From: Archilochus colubris | Taxonomy: Eukaryota; Chordata; Aves; Apodiformes; Trochilidae | Assembly (NCBI GenBank): GCA_023079485.1 | Contig: CM041089.1 | Coordinates: forward strand, 14,913,660-14,977,659 | Length of the DNA stretch: 64,000 nt | Direction: 5' to 3' | Shown here: positions 24,317 to 39,358 of the stretch, one piece after another | Numbering within the stretch: position 1 is the first letter of the stretch | Layout: each line of letters starts with the position of its first letter | Translations under genes and position numbers: made by a program | Notes under the pieces: generated by a model | Databases searched by the model: none | Seen by the model: only the letters and a program-made list of their open reading frames with translations | Told to the model about the DNA's origin: nothing

Positions 24317-27300
24317 GTAAATAACACCCTAGCCCATTGTTTTAGTGCTATAGAATCAACAGAATATATTTGGATTATGTAGCAAAACAAGGGACAAGAT
24401 GCAGCAAGTAAAATTCTATTTCCCCATTCAACCCACTTCATCTCATTTTCACAGCCTGGGAGGATCTGGATAATTTTGCACCTTGCAGAAACCAATGTCG
24501 ACTACTTCTACTTTCCAAATTTTCCCTCTCATCTGGTGTGAAACAGTCACAGTTCCTTCCCATAGATCATCTGCTGACTGGTTGGATGACACTACTATGA
24601 CCAGGGACCCAATGTAGCTGCAGGCATTGAGGGAGATGCCCACTACACAAATCCCTCTTTCAGAAAAGGATCACAGTAATCTTGAAGAAGCACCACCTCA
24701 GTATGACAAAAGAGGAACGTGAGATAGACAATTTCTTAAAAGGCTAAGGAAGCATGATATACTTTTGGAAGTGCATTAGGGAGAGGGAGAACAAGGAAAA
24801 AGTCCTCCAGAACTTCTGGATAACATCCCCTCTGTGTCAGTCAGAGACCAGGCACAGGATGGAAGACACCTGTCATGAAATCAAATGATCTTGCAATCAG
24901 AAAATAATTGTTTTCCACAGTTGCATTTCAATCACAGAGTGGACAAGATGGCAAACAGATGTACAGGGAGCTATCAAGGTTCTAGGAAAGAAAGGATAAT
25001 ACAAAATCCTTCTGCTTCCTTTCTTCATGACAAACAGATTGGAAAGAAGCACTCATGTCCTAGTACAGCCCCATATATGCTCCTGCATAAAACCCTGCAG
25101 TATTATGCATCAGGTTTTGTTTCCTGTTTTGCATTTTGAAGAATGTCAGGTAAAAATAAGCCACTGGTAATATTACCCAACTTCAACTACCTCAAAAAAC
25201 AGATCAAGGATAAATAAGGGAAGCTGACTTTTCAAACACCAGAAGCTAGTGCCTTCTTTTCCAGTTTTGAACTTAAAAAAATAATTCTGGTTTTCATTTG
25301 AGAAACTAGAACTTCCCAGTTCAACTGAGTAACTACAGCTGTCACACCATCCTGGCATAATCTCTACAGATCATACCACCATATGACATTGACTCAGCAG
25401 CCAAAGCTATCCCACTTTCATGAAAATAACAGTTGCCTTCATCTGGAGAAATGAACTTCTGGTGAGCTGAGGTCAACGTGCCACATGTCTCAAATGACCA
25501 CTTACACTTTGACATACCAGGGACAAGATTACTACAAAAGCAGCTGGCTAGCTAAACATCTAAACAGAGATATTTTAAAGGAACCAGATTTCTAAGAAGT
25601 ACCCATTGCCCATTTAAGGGCGGAGAAGCGTAAGAGGGAAGAAGTTCTCCTTGTTACTGCTTTCAAACAAACAACCTCATGCGACTGATTAACCAAAAGA
25701 AAATTCTGAAAATTAATAATTTTTTTAGTTTGACTCATTTGATGTTTAAGCTAAAGATATGGCAGCAGCTCTTATGCTGACTTTAAGAAACACTCACATT
25801 AACCTAGCATAAGAGTTTAATTTTCACATCTCAATTAGTGCAAACCTCTCTTCATCTAAAAGGGGTGACTCGCTGGAGTATAGAAGCTGCCGATTTAGTT
25901 GAGAATTCAGGTATGGGAAAATTCTGCACTTTTTACTGGAATATTTTATCCATACACTGTAGAAAAGCATTATACATTTAATAAGAAAAATAAAACTGGA
26001 AAACATGTTTTTTTTAAACCTTGGCATACACAGCTTCCAGAAGATTCATGAATCTAGACTAATTCTGATCCGGTGTATCTCTGAGTGCCCCTACTGAAGT
26101 TTAAAAAATATACCAAAGAAAAGCCTATTAGCTGAAGTTCTTGTTTATCTTACTTATTACAGCTCCATTGCCACAAAGCTATACTAGGAAAAAGTTGGGA
26201 GGATGAGGTGTGGAGTATTTGAGCTTTCACTTAAAACATTTTGTCATACCAGCCATGGATGATAGGTTTTAAAATTCTGTCAGGGTAATTTTAGTTCATA
26301 TACTTACTTGGTACCATCATATCAGAAAATTAGATGCACTGAGAGTAAGATCCTTTGAGAATGCAACAATAACAGGCAAAGGAAATACGGGAAATCAGAG
26401 TGACCACTTGCAGGGAAATATATCCACTTCTAAGAAAGTAGATGAGATTTTTTTACTTTCTTTACAAGGGCCTGAAGCAATAACTATATAGTAGCACCAC
26501 TGAAAACAGCAGAAAGAAATAATCTGTTTTCCAGACACACAAAAGAAACAGGCTGCTGAACACTGATTACAGAAACCGGCTCAGTCTTGGAAGGATGCAT
26601 ACAGCTCAGTCTGTATGGCAGGCAGAGATCAGGGTCCAGTACACTTAGCTGGCAAGACACACAGCAAGCCTATAAACATGCTTGAATGTGATTAAACTGA
26701 ACATCATCAAATCAAAATGGAAAGGAAAAAGCAGGGGCTATTGTCCAACACTTTGAGACTGTACCTCTGCCTAGAGAAGCAAACCCACTTCATGAAAGCA
26801 GAACAGGGTAGAAAGATCCTGGTCCCACTTTGCCTGGAAATGTTAAAATTAAGCGGTACAAATTACACCAAAAAATCTAAACGTGCAAAATGTAGTCAGA
26901 AACAGATGAATTCACTGTGCACCAAGGAAAGCAAGAATGAGAATCATGAGGAAGGTGAAGCTGCTCAAAGGAGATGACATACAGCTACCACCTAATGACT
27001 CTGCTCTGCAAGGTGAGAAAGGTTCAAATGGTTTCATGTTGGAGACACAACATTAGCTATTAATACATTTGTCTTTTTCACAACATTTCAAGATATTATT
27101 AATCCAACAACAGAACTCACTAAATACTATGAATCTGAAAAAAAACCCTGTTCTAAACCTTAAACCTGTTCCTTCTCCTTCCTCCTCCTCAGGAGAAGGA
27201 ACAGTTTCCTGAAAGGAGCCCCCAAAGACAAATTAAAGACTCATTAATAAAAACAATTCTATTCATAAAAAGTAGATAAATGTGATTCGTAAACAAAGGA

Positions 27301-27659
27301 AAACTTAAGCCTATCTCTAAGTTTGCAAAATAACTGAAAGAGGGTCCCCACATGAATAAAGAGCCATCTAGGTAGAATTACACATCTCTTTTAAATTACT
27401 TCAACCAGACCTTTGTTTCTTTCTCAAAATTCACACTATTGCTCGAACAGGCTTAGAAAAGACTTTGATACAATTAAAAGAAAGGAAAAAAAAAGGAAAA
27501 TTAAAACAAAAAAACCCCTACTATTTTAAAAAGCCAGAAATAAATAAAAAAAACACCAAATATCTGGCCAAAGAACTGAAGTTTTGTTTCAAAATGTGAA
27601 ATTTCAGTCAGTTTTTCCTGCAAGTTTGACGGTACTAAGAGTTACAACTGACTGATTCA
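24317..27659. other. LRP5: LRP5 intron 5, central part 2
   Basis: About 3.3 kb with no exon, RNA gene or clear repeat recognised. It holds A-rich stretches near 27480-27560 and a purine/pyrimidine mirror around 27170-27200 (CCTTCTCCTT near AAGGAGAAGG), but nothing that I can assign. Confidence 0.55.
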
Positions 27660-28408
27660 CCCTCCACAGACCAGAGCTGTCAGGCTCTGAGGAGCATTAC
27701 AAACTGTGACTTCATCTTCTACATGGGTTCAGACACCTCTCTAAAATTGTGTATTTGATACACCTACCTAGAGAGTCCAACAGAATTCTGGTCCAACAGA
27801 ACTTCTTAAGTAATTCCAAAGATCATAGCTTGAATAGTTCTCATGGTCTGAGTGCACCAGGCTAATATTTGGTACCAATACAAGGATCTAAAGAGGGTTT
27901 TCAGGACCCTGAGGGATCCAGAGGGGTGAAGCACAGAAGGGTCAATTCCTTCCCATTTCCTTCCATACTCTGTAAGTCAGGAGGACCTCAAGCCCAACCC
28001 CTTTCCCTGCTGCTTCCCTGCACTCTGAGGGCTTGGAGAATCTGATGTTTTGCCATCAGCTGCCTCCTTCTCTTCAGCACCCACACCCATGGGTTGCTGG
28101 AGAGAGCCCTGGAGCTCCCTCCTGAGACAGCCCTGACCCAGGGGGTCCTAAGTCTCCTATCTCTGACAGCATTCAGATCAAGTTTTATGTATTTCTATGT
28201 ATTTGTACGTATTTGCTCTTTATCCCACAAGTTACTGCCCCACTGATCCAGTAAATATGTTTCAGTTTTAATTTCCAACTTTTAAGTTTCTCTTCCTTAT
28301 TCTCCTTTTATTTTCCCCTGGGAGGGTGGAAGGGAAGTAATTCTGGGGGGGTAACAGAGCAATTCTGTCCTCTGGTATTTGGTTTGCCCAAACTGCTGAA
28401 CTGTGACA
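27660..28408 (+). mobile_element. ERVL-type LTR, 5' end unclear
   Basis: The 3' part is clear: TTATCCCACAAGTTACTGCC, then AATTTCCAACTTTTAAG, CCCCTGGGAGGGTGGAAGG, and the terminal CTGTGACA at 28408. The same blocks occur in order, on the opposite strand, at 51651-52100, so the two are the same family. Toward the 5' side, a CAGGCTCTGAGGAGCATT block near 27680 parallels the solo LTR at 23548. The true start was not found and no target duplication could be matched, so the left edge is approximate. Confidence 0.7.
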
Positions 28409-30326
28409 GTGGTCAGTTTGCTAGGAACACATGCTCAGGTGCATCTTATTTATTTTCCAAATGAACGACCCCTCTGCTTGCTGATATGGGAACTTAAGGC
28501 ATGTCCAGAGCATTTTCACAGTACTTCACAGGAAAACAGACATAATGTCACACATGTGGAGAGAAGTAACACAAAACATCTATCTGCACAAAACACTTAC
28601 ACATTCCCAGAGAGGATCCTAAAATTGAAGCTAGTTGCAATCTCTCCCTATATTTAATATGCATTATTAGTGATGGCTATCTACTGTAAAGCTATTTTTT
28701 AAAATTTATTCACAGCAACTGTTTAGAAATGGAGAGGAACCAAGAACGAATCCATACCAAAAGCCAAAATTACAGAATACTGAACTATTCTTTTAACACA
28801 GACACAATACTTATGACTTCAGCATATCAACAGTTATATGTTCAGAGAAATAGTAAAAATTCAGTTTTGGAATTTCAATGCGTGAAACACAGCCTACAGC
28901 AAAGCAAATAGGGGCACAGCTTGCCCTTGAATTCATGGGTTCTTAAATAGCCTAAGCTCATTTCTATTCACGACTCTTAGCACAGAGCTACAGAGCTCTC
29001 ACACCTGAACATTACTGACCCATATATTCTTCAGCATGTAAAAGAGCCAAAATTGCTTAAGAGACTCAGTGCTTTTCTGCACAACGATTCTTTCGGACGG
29101 ATACACAGTAATATTATAAAGTTGTTTTGCACCAGTAAATTCCCTATATGGACAAAGATTTTAAGAACAGAATACTTTCTCCTGTTGCAGACGCATCCCC
29201 AGTAGCACTTGTGTAATTCACTTGAAAGCCTGATGTCAAAGTAAGTCATATGCCCAAGTACTTTTCCAGTTTTGCTGAGGCAAACAGGAAAGAAATGGAG
29301 AGGTGGTCAACACTGTTTCATCTGTAATTCCTGACAGAACTTTACTACAAAGAATTTAAGCAGAGAGCAACAGGTCAGTTCCTTGCAACCTAGGAGTTAA
29401 TTAATAAGAGGGGGAAGAGAAGCACATGATGTTGGCATAAGGCAGACAGGACAACAAAAGATATGGAGCTTGGGAAAGAAATAATCCATAAAACAGAACC
29501 AAAAGACCACATTCTTATGCAAAACCAGATTTCCTGTTCCCATCCCACTTTTTTGCCTCCCTTTGACAGAACACCCTTGATAGATTGTCTGGCTTGATAA
29601 TGGAAAGGTGAAAGCACAGGATAAGCAGTCACTCCTGGCTTGTGCTAGCCCTCAAAATGCCAAAAGCAGGCTGACCTTCATTCGCTCTGCCAGAAACATC
29701 GGGGTCAATATGAACATCTAAAAAGGTTGTCCTGAGCATTCAGCAATGTTTTTTTTGAATGCTGTGAAAAGAAAACTTCCACAAAGCTGGAAGGAGGAAA
29801 GCAAAAGTTCTTTCAGCAGCTGCAAGGACTACCTTATAAGTCTTTCAGCTGCTGCAGGATGAGACAATAAATCTGGCCCTTAAACCTAGTGGTTCAGTGT
29901 TCAAATCCTCCTTCAGACATATAAACTAAAGGAAACTACTATACTTGCTCTAGTACTCAAAAGGATCAAGCCACATCAGAAAATTACTATAGTTTTTGAC
30001 TAGACTAGTTGAAAATGCATCAGAGGCAGCAGAATGTCTTTCATCTTTCTGGCAGAACATCTTCCAAACCCTTGCCCTCTAGTACCATACCACCACATCA
30101 GTGTTAATTGCCTACTTTTGTATGATGGATTTTTGAAAGAGGCTTCCTGATCAATAATAAAACCAAGCTTTCAAGGTATGCTATGAGACTCATTCAGCTT
30201 TCTACTGGCAATACACTAGCCTCTCCTACGTTCTCAGTGACATAGAACAGCCATAGAATGTACAACATAGGCATAGAACATTATTTTTCTCTAACTTGGT
30301 AATCTCAAGTAGCAAATGTAGTGAAA
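28409..30326. other. LRP5: LRP5 intron 5, central part 3
   Basis: About 1.9 kb of AT-rich intron sequence. No coding exon, RNA gene or confident repeat is seen. Confidence 0.6.
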
Positions 30327-30703
30327 TGAGGCAACCAGGTGCCACTAATTACCAGGAAGTGGGCATGAGCTCGTGTTAAGCCCACCTGTGCCTGATTAGG
30401 GTGGGCCCCAACTGTGCATGAGCAGGATTAGGGGGCCAATAAAAGGTGAGTCCTGAAGCACAGGCTCAGCTCAGTCCTGAGCAAGCCAGCAGAGAGGTCA
30501 GTTGCTTCCGGAGCAGTAGCACTGAGCCAGGCTGACCAGTCCTGAGGGCAACAGACTCAGAGCACTGTTTGTGCACTTCTGCTGGGACACCTGTTGGACC
30601 TCAGAGCGCTGTGCCCTAAGAGAGGTTCGTCTTGCAACAAGCAAACTTTATATAAGCCCCTTCACACAACCCCTTTCTTTACTTTTAAAGATTAAATATA
30701 ACA
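30327..30703 (+). mobile_element. Probable solo LTR, class II-like, with TATA-like promoter
   Basis: A 377-bp segment much richer in GC than its surroundings. It starts TGAGGCAACCAGGTGCC and ends ATATAACA, flanked by near-matching hexamers GTGAAA (30321-30326) and CTGAAA (30704-30709). It contains GGCCAATAAAAGG at about 30434-30446, a CCAAT/TATA-like motif, followed by a GC-rich leader, as expected of U3-R-U5. Length and 6-bp duplication fit a class II LTR. No internal retroviral sequence is next to it. The ends are inferred and the duplication is imperfect. A genuine intronic promoter is a less likely alternative. Confidence 0.5.
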
Positions 30704-31442
30704 CTGAAAAAAACCCCAAACAATTTAGAGGCAGGACGAAGAAACATCCAGCACAATTTTCTCCACAGAGAAAATTCCACAATCTTTCCCACAGAGCAGC
30801 CCAAAGGGAAACAGACAGATGATTAATCTTCAGAACCAGAAAAATTGTAATTTTAGTTTATATCTTAATTTACATTTTTGCTATACAGATTATCTCATTA
30901 TAAACTACCTGAAACATGGGAAACTCACTGGATTATCTCTAAAATAGTACATGGGCACATGGATGAGGCCCTGAACAATTTTTTGGCACATCTGCATGCA
31001 GAACGTCTCTCAAGCCTATTGCTAACTTTGAGATGCAACTGGAAAACAACTCAGTCACCACTACTGCATCACTGAACACCACTACAGGAAAATGAATGGG
31101 AAAGATCAGAAGTCTGTCCATGGTCCATTGCCTCAAAGATGTTTTGTAATAGCTTACTCCTATTAAAATTCTTATGTAATGGGCTTCACATAGTACTTCG
31201 TTCCTACAGAGAACTGACAACACAAAATACAGTCAAAAGACACAGAAGACAGTAAAAATTCTCTGATTTCTGATTCAAGGGATTACTTCAGTTCATAAAA
31301 ATCACTGTCATTGTCACTGTCACACGAGTGACATTTCAGTGTGTCAGGCAGTTCCTCTCAACTCACTTCTTCAAGGGTCAATTTTTAAGCAGCAAACCCA
31401 AAACAAGTCAACACTGTCCCTATAGAAAAGTCAAGCTCCTAC
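30704..31442. other. LRP5: LRP5 intron 5, exon 5-proximal part
   Basis: Unique-looking intron sequence. The donor of exon 5 (GTAGGAGCTT) is at 31442 downwards. No other feature is recognised. Confidence 0.65.
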
Positions 31443-31574
31443 CTGATTTGCAGGTCCTGCCATCATCTTCTAGCTGCACACCAGTGGGACAGGCACAGCT
31501 GTAGAAGGGGTCTCTTGGAGACAGCAGGCACAGATGGGAGCAACCACCGTTGTTTTCTTCACATGGAGTGTGAA
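31443..31574 (-). CDS. LRP5: LRP5 exon 5 (first EGF-like domain)
   Basis: 132-bp internal exon. The acceptor is GGTTTCTTGAAG before 31574 and the donor is CAG/GTAGGA at 31443/31442. It enters and leaves in phase 1. The translation has the six-cysteine EGF pattern: [20 protein letters not shown], then a loop to [20 protein letters not shown]. The cysteine spacing (C-x6-C-x3-C-x10-C-x1-C-x12-C) is the EGF repeat that follows each YWTD propeller in LRP5/6 and closes it underneath. It is too short to stand out as an open frame, and was found by scanning for the NGGCSHLC signature between exons 4 and 6. FHT, not the NATN-type start of LRP6, supports LRP5. Confidence 0.97.
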
Positions 31575-34699
<3,125 letters not shown>

Positions 34700-36255
34700 T
34701 TTCATTGGAGTTGGAAGAGAATTCTAGAGATCATTTAGTCCAGCCCCCCCTGGGGAGGGGGGGGGGGGATCACCCAGAGCATATTACACAGGATGCACCC
34801 AGGTGGGTTTTCAGTGTCTCAAGGAGATTCCACAACCTCTCTTGACAGCCTGTGCCAGTGCTCCCTCACCCTCACACAAGTTTTCTTCTCATGTTTAAAT
34901 TGAATTTCCTGTGTTCCAGTTGGTGTCCACTGCCCCTTGTCCTATTGCTGGGCATGACTGAACAGAGTCTGGCCCCATCCTCTTTACACCCACCCTTTAG
35001 GTATTTACAGATGTTGGTGAGGTCTCCTCTCTGTCTTCTCCTCTCCAGATTAACAGTCCAAGCTCTCTCAACCTTTCTTCCTAAGAGAGATGCTCCAGTC
35101 CCCCAGTCATCTTCATTGCTCTACACTGGACTCTCTCCAGCAGCTCCCTGTTTCTTGAACTGGGGAGCCCAGAATTGGACACAGTATTCCAGATGTGGCC
35201 TTACTGGGGCAGAATAGGAGGCAGAATGACCCTTCTTGGCCCACTGGCCACACGCTTCCTGATGCATACCATTTGTCTTCTTGGTCACAAGGACACAATG
35301 CTGGCTCATGGATAAATTATTGTCTACCAGGACTCCAAGATCCTTCTCCACAGGGCTATTTCCACCAGGTCAGCCCTTAACCTATACTGATCATAGAATC
35401 ACAGAATCATAGAATTGGCTGGGTTGGAAGGAACCTCAGAGGTCATCAAGTCCAACAATGCATGGCCTTGGTCTGCTCCAGGTGCCAGATCTTATATTTG
35501 CCCTCTGGGGTTTTTTGCCCTATATTTTTAAACTCTGTCCCCTCGTCCAGGTCACTGATGAACATGTTGAACAAGAGTTGACCCAGCGCTGACTGCTGCA
35601 GAACACTGTTGACTACAGGACTTCAGCTTGACCCTGCACCATTGATCACAACCTTCTGACCTCTGTCACTCAACCAGCTCTCAATCCACCTCACTGTCTA
35701 ACCCACTCATCTAACCCACACTTCTTGAGTTTCTGAAGGAGGATTTTATGGAGGACTGTCAAAAGCCTTGCTCAGGTCAAGGCAGATGATCATACACTGC
35801 TCTCCCTGCATCGAACCAGCCAGTTACGACATCACAGAAAGCTAACACATTGGTCAAGCATGATTTACCCTTTGTGAATCCATACTGACCACTCCAAATA
35901 ACTTTCTTTTCCTCCACATGTCTAGAGATGACATACAGAAAAATTTGTTCCATCAACTTTCCATGGATGGAAGTGAGTCTAACCAGTCTGCAGTTCCCTG
36001 GGCCATTCTTCATGCCCTTCTTGAAGATGGGAGTGACATCATCCTTCCTCCTGTCTTCAGGCACCTCTCCTGTTCTCCAGGACCTTTCAAAGGCCTCACA
36101 AGAGCATCTGCCAGTTCTCTAAGCACTTGAGGGTATATGCCATCCAGGCCCATGGACTGGCCAACTGGCCCATGTCCAGTTTGGCCAAGTGATCTCTAAC
36201 CTGGTCCTCCTTTATCAAGGGAAAGTCTTCCTCTCTCCAGACCTTTTCCCTTTTG
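34700..36255 (-). mobile_element. CR1 LINE, about 1.5 kb, with nested CR1 tail
   Basis: 5'-truncated CR1 in the same orientation as LRP5. On the minus strand it holds RT remnants at 36064-35777 (DVTPIFKKGMKNGPGNCRL, then [19 protein letters not shown]) and the C-terminal region with LGVLVDNNLSMSQHC at 35351-35121. The 3' UTR reaches about 34700, and its own ATTCTATG tail is lost or replaced. A 12-base G run (34757-34768) sits in the 3' UTR region. A 66-bp CR1 tail has been inserted at 35391-35456. The frame is broken throughout. Confidence 0.88.
35391..35456 (-). mobile_element. 66-bp CR1 3' tail nested in an older CR1
   Basis: The block reads on the minus strand as the last bases of CR1: GTTGGACTTGATGACCTCTG, then GGTTCCTTCCAACCCAGCC, then AATTCTATGATTCTGTGATT. 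It sits in the middle of RT-coding CR1 sequence. Left flank TATACTGA and right flank ATGCATGG join up to the continuous sequence expected in other CR1 copies. It is thus a second, extremely 5'-truncated insertion in the same orientation. Confidence 0.82.
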
Positions 36256-37564
<1,309 letters not shown>

Positions 37565-39358
37565 AAATCCTTGAGGTTAAAGCTCAGCTAGGGTTGAAGC
37601 TGACACGCACTGTGAAAGATAATAAAAAAGGCTTTTAAAAAAATGTTGATGGCAAAAGGCAGGCCAGAAACAACACTGGTCCATTACTTGATGATCATAG
37701 ACACCACATAAATAGGGATATAAACAAAGCAGAGACTTTAATTCTTTTTTCACATCTGTCTTCAGTGATGATGGGCTTGAGCATCCCAAGAGCCTTGGGC
37801 TAGTGAAGCATGACTATGCAAACAACCATCTCCCAGTCAGCCCTGAACTTGTGTAGGATTTGCTGCTTCAGCTGGATCCTTATAAGTTGTTGGGGCCTGA
37901 TGGGATTTATCCAAGGCTACTTAAAGAGCTAGCAGAGGTTGCAGTGAGACCTCTCTTGATGATTTTTCAATGCTCTTGGTAATCTGGAGAGATACCAGTT
38001 GACTGGAATCTGGCAAATGTTCTCCCAGTCTTCAAGAAGGGCAGCAGGGATGACCCTAGTAACTACAGGGCTGTTTGTCTCACCTCAGTGCCTGGTAAGA
38101 TTATGGAGAAGATTATCCAGGGAGGTATTGAAAAACACCTAAAAAGCAACACAGTCATTGGTCCCACCCAGCAGGGGTTCATTAGGGGAAGGTCCTGCTT
38201 AACTAATTTTATTTCCTCCTATGACAAGGTAACCCAAGGTAACCTGACCTAGGGAAGCCAGTTGATGCAATCTTTCTGGATTTCAGGAAGGCCTTTGATA
38301 CTGTCTGTGACAGTACCTTCTAAATAAAATGCCCAGCACCCAGCTGGACAAACATTTAATGTGATGGGTTGAGCTCAAAGGGTCACATCAGGCTGGCAAC
38401 TGGTCACTACTGAGGTTCCACAGGGATCCAGTCTAGGGCCTGGTCCTTTTAATATATTCATAAATGACTTAGATGCAAGACCTGAAGACTTACTAATTAG
38501 GTTTGCAGTTGACACCCCCGAGGGCAGAGAGGTCCTGAGAGGGACCCAGACAGAGCAGAGTGCTGGGCACCTGCCAATGGTGTGAAGCTGAACACAGAGA
38601 AGTGCTGAATCCTGCACCTGGGACATGGTAACCCTGGATATTCATAGACTCTGGGCAGCCAGAGGCTGGAGACTGCCCTGCAGAAAGGGATCTGGGGGTT
38701 CTGGATGATGGGAAACTGAACAAGAGCCAACAGTGTGCCATGGCAGCCAGGAGGGACAACCTAGTCCTGGGGTGCACCAAGCAAGGCAGTGCCAGCAGGG
38801 CCAGGGAGATGATTGTCCCACTTCACTCTGCACTGCCCCAGCCCCATCCTGAGTTCTGTGAGCAGCTTTGGGTGCCACAGTGCAGAAAGGACAAAAGAGC
38901 TACTGGAGTGTCCAGAGGAGGTTGGTGAAGGGTTTAGAGGGAAAGCCACAGGAGGAGCAGCAAAAGGCACGGGGTCTGTTCAGCCTGGAGAAGAGGAGAC
39001 TGAGGGGAAACCCCATAACAGCTCACTGCTTCCTCACTTGGGAATAAGGAGGAGCAGGCACTGACTTCTTTTCTCTGGTAACCAATGACAGGACCTCCTC
39101 AGGTAAGAATGGTAAGAAGATGTGCTGGGGGAAGTTTAAGCTAGATACTAGGAAAAGGTTCTTCACCCAGAGGATGACTGGGCAATGGAAGAAGCTCCCC
39201 AGTGAAGTGGTCACAGCACCAAACTTGCCTGAGCTCAACAAGTGTTTGGATGATGCTCTCAGGTTTGTGGTGTGATCCTGGGGGTGAGCTACACAGGGAC
39301 AGGAGTTGGACTTGATGGTCCTAATGGGTCCCTTCCAACTCAGCAGATTCTATGATTC
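37565..39358 (+). mobile_element. CR1 LINE, about 1.8 kb, antisense to LRP5
   Basis: Plus-strand CR1 from within ORF2 to the 3' end. Early sequence can be read as TVKDNKKGF and NTGPLL (about 37600-37690). The RT core follows at about 37870-38330, with LLGPDGIYPRLLKELAEV, NLANVLPVFKKGSRDDP and FIRGRSCLTNFISSYDKV visible by translation. The 3' UTR ends at CAGCAGATTCTATGATTCTA near 39358. Frames are repeatedly broken, including a TAG in the RT fingers region. It is one of the minority of CR1 copies that oppose the gene. Confidence 0.9.
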
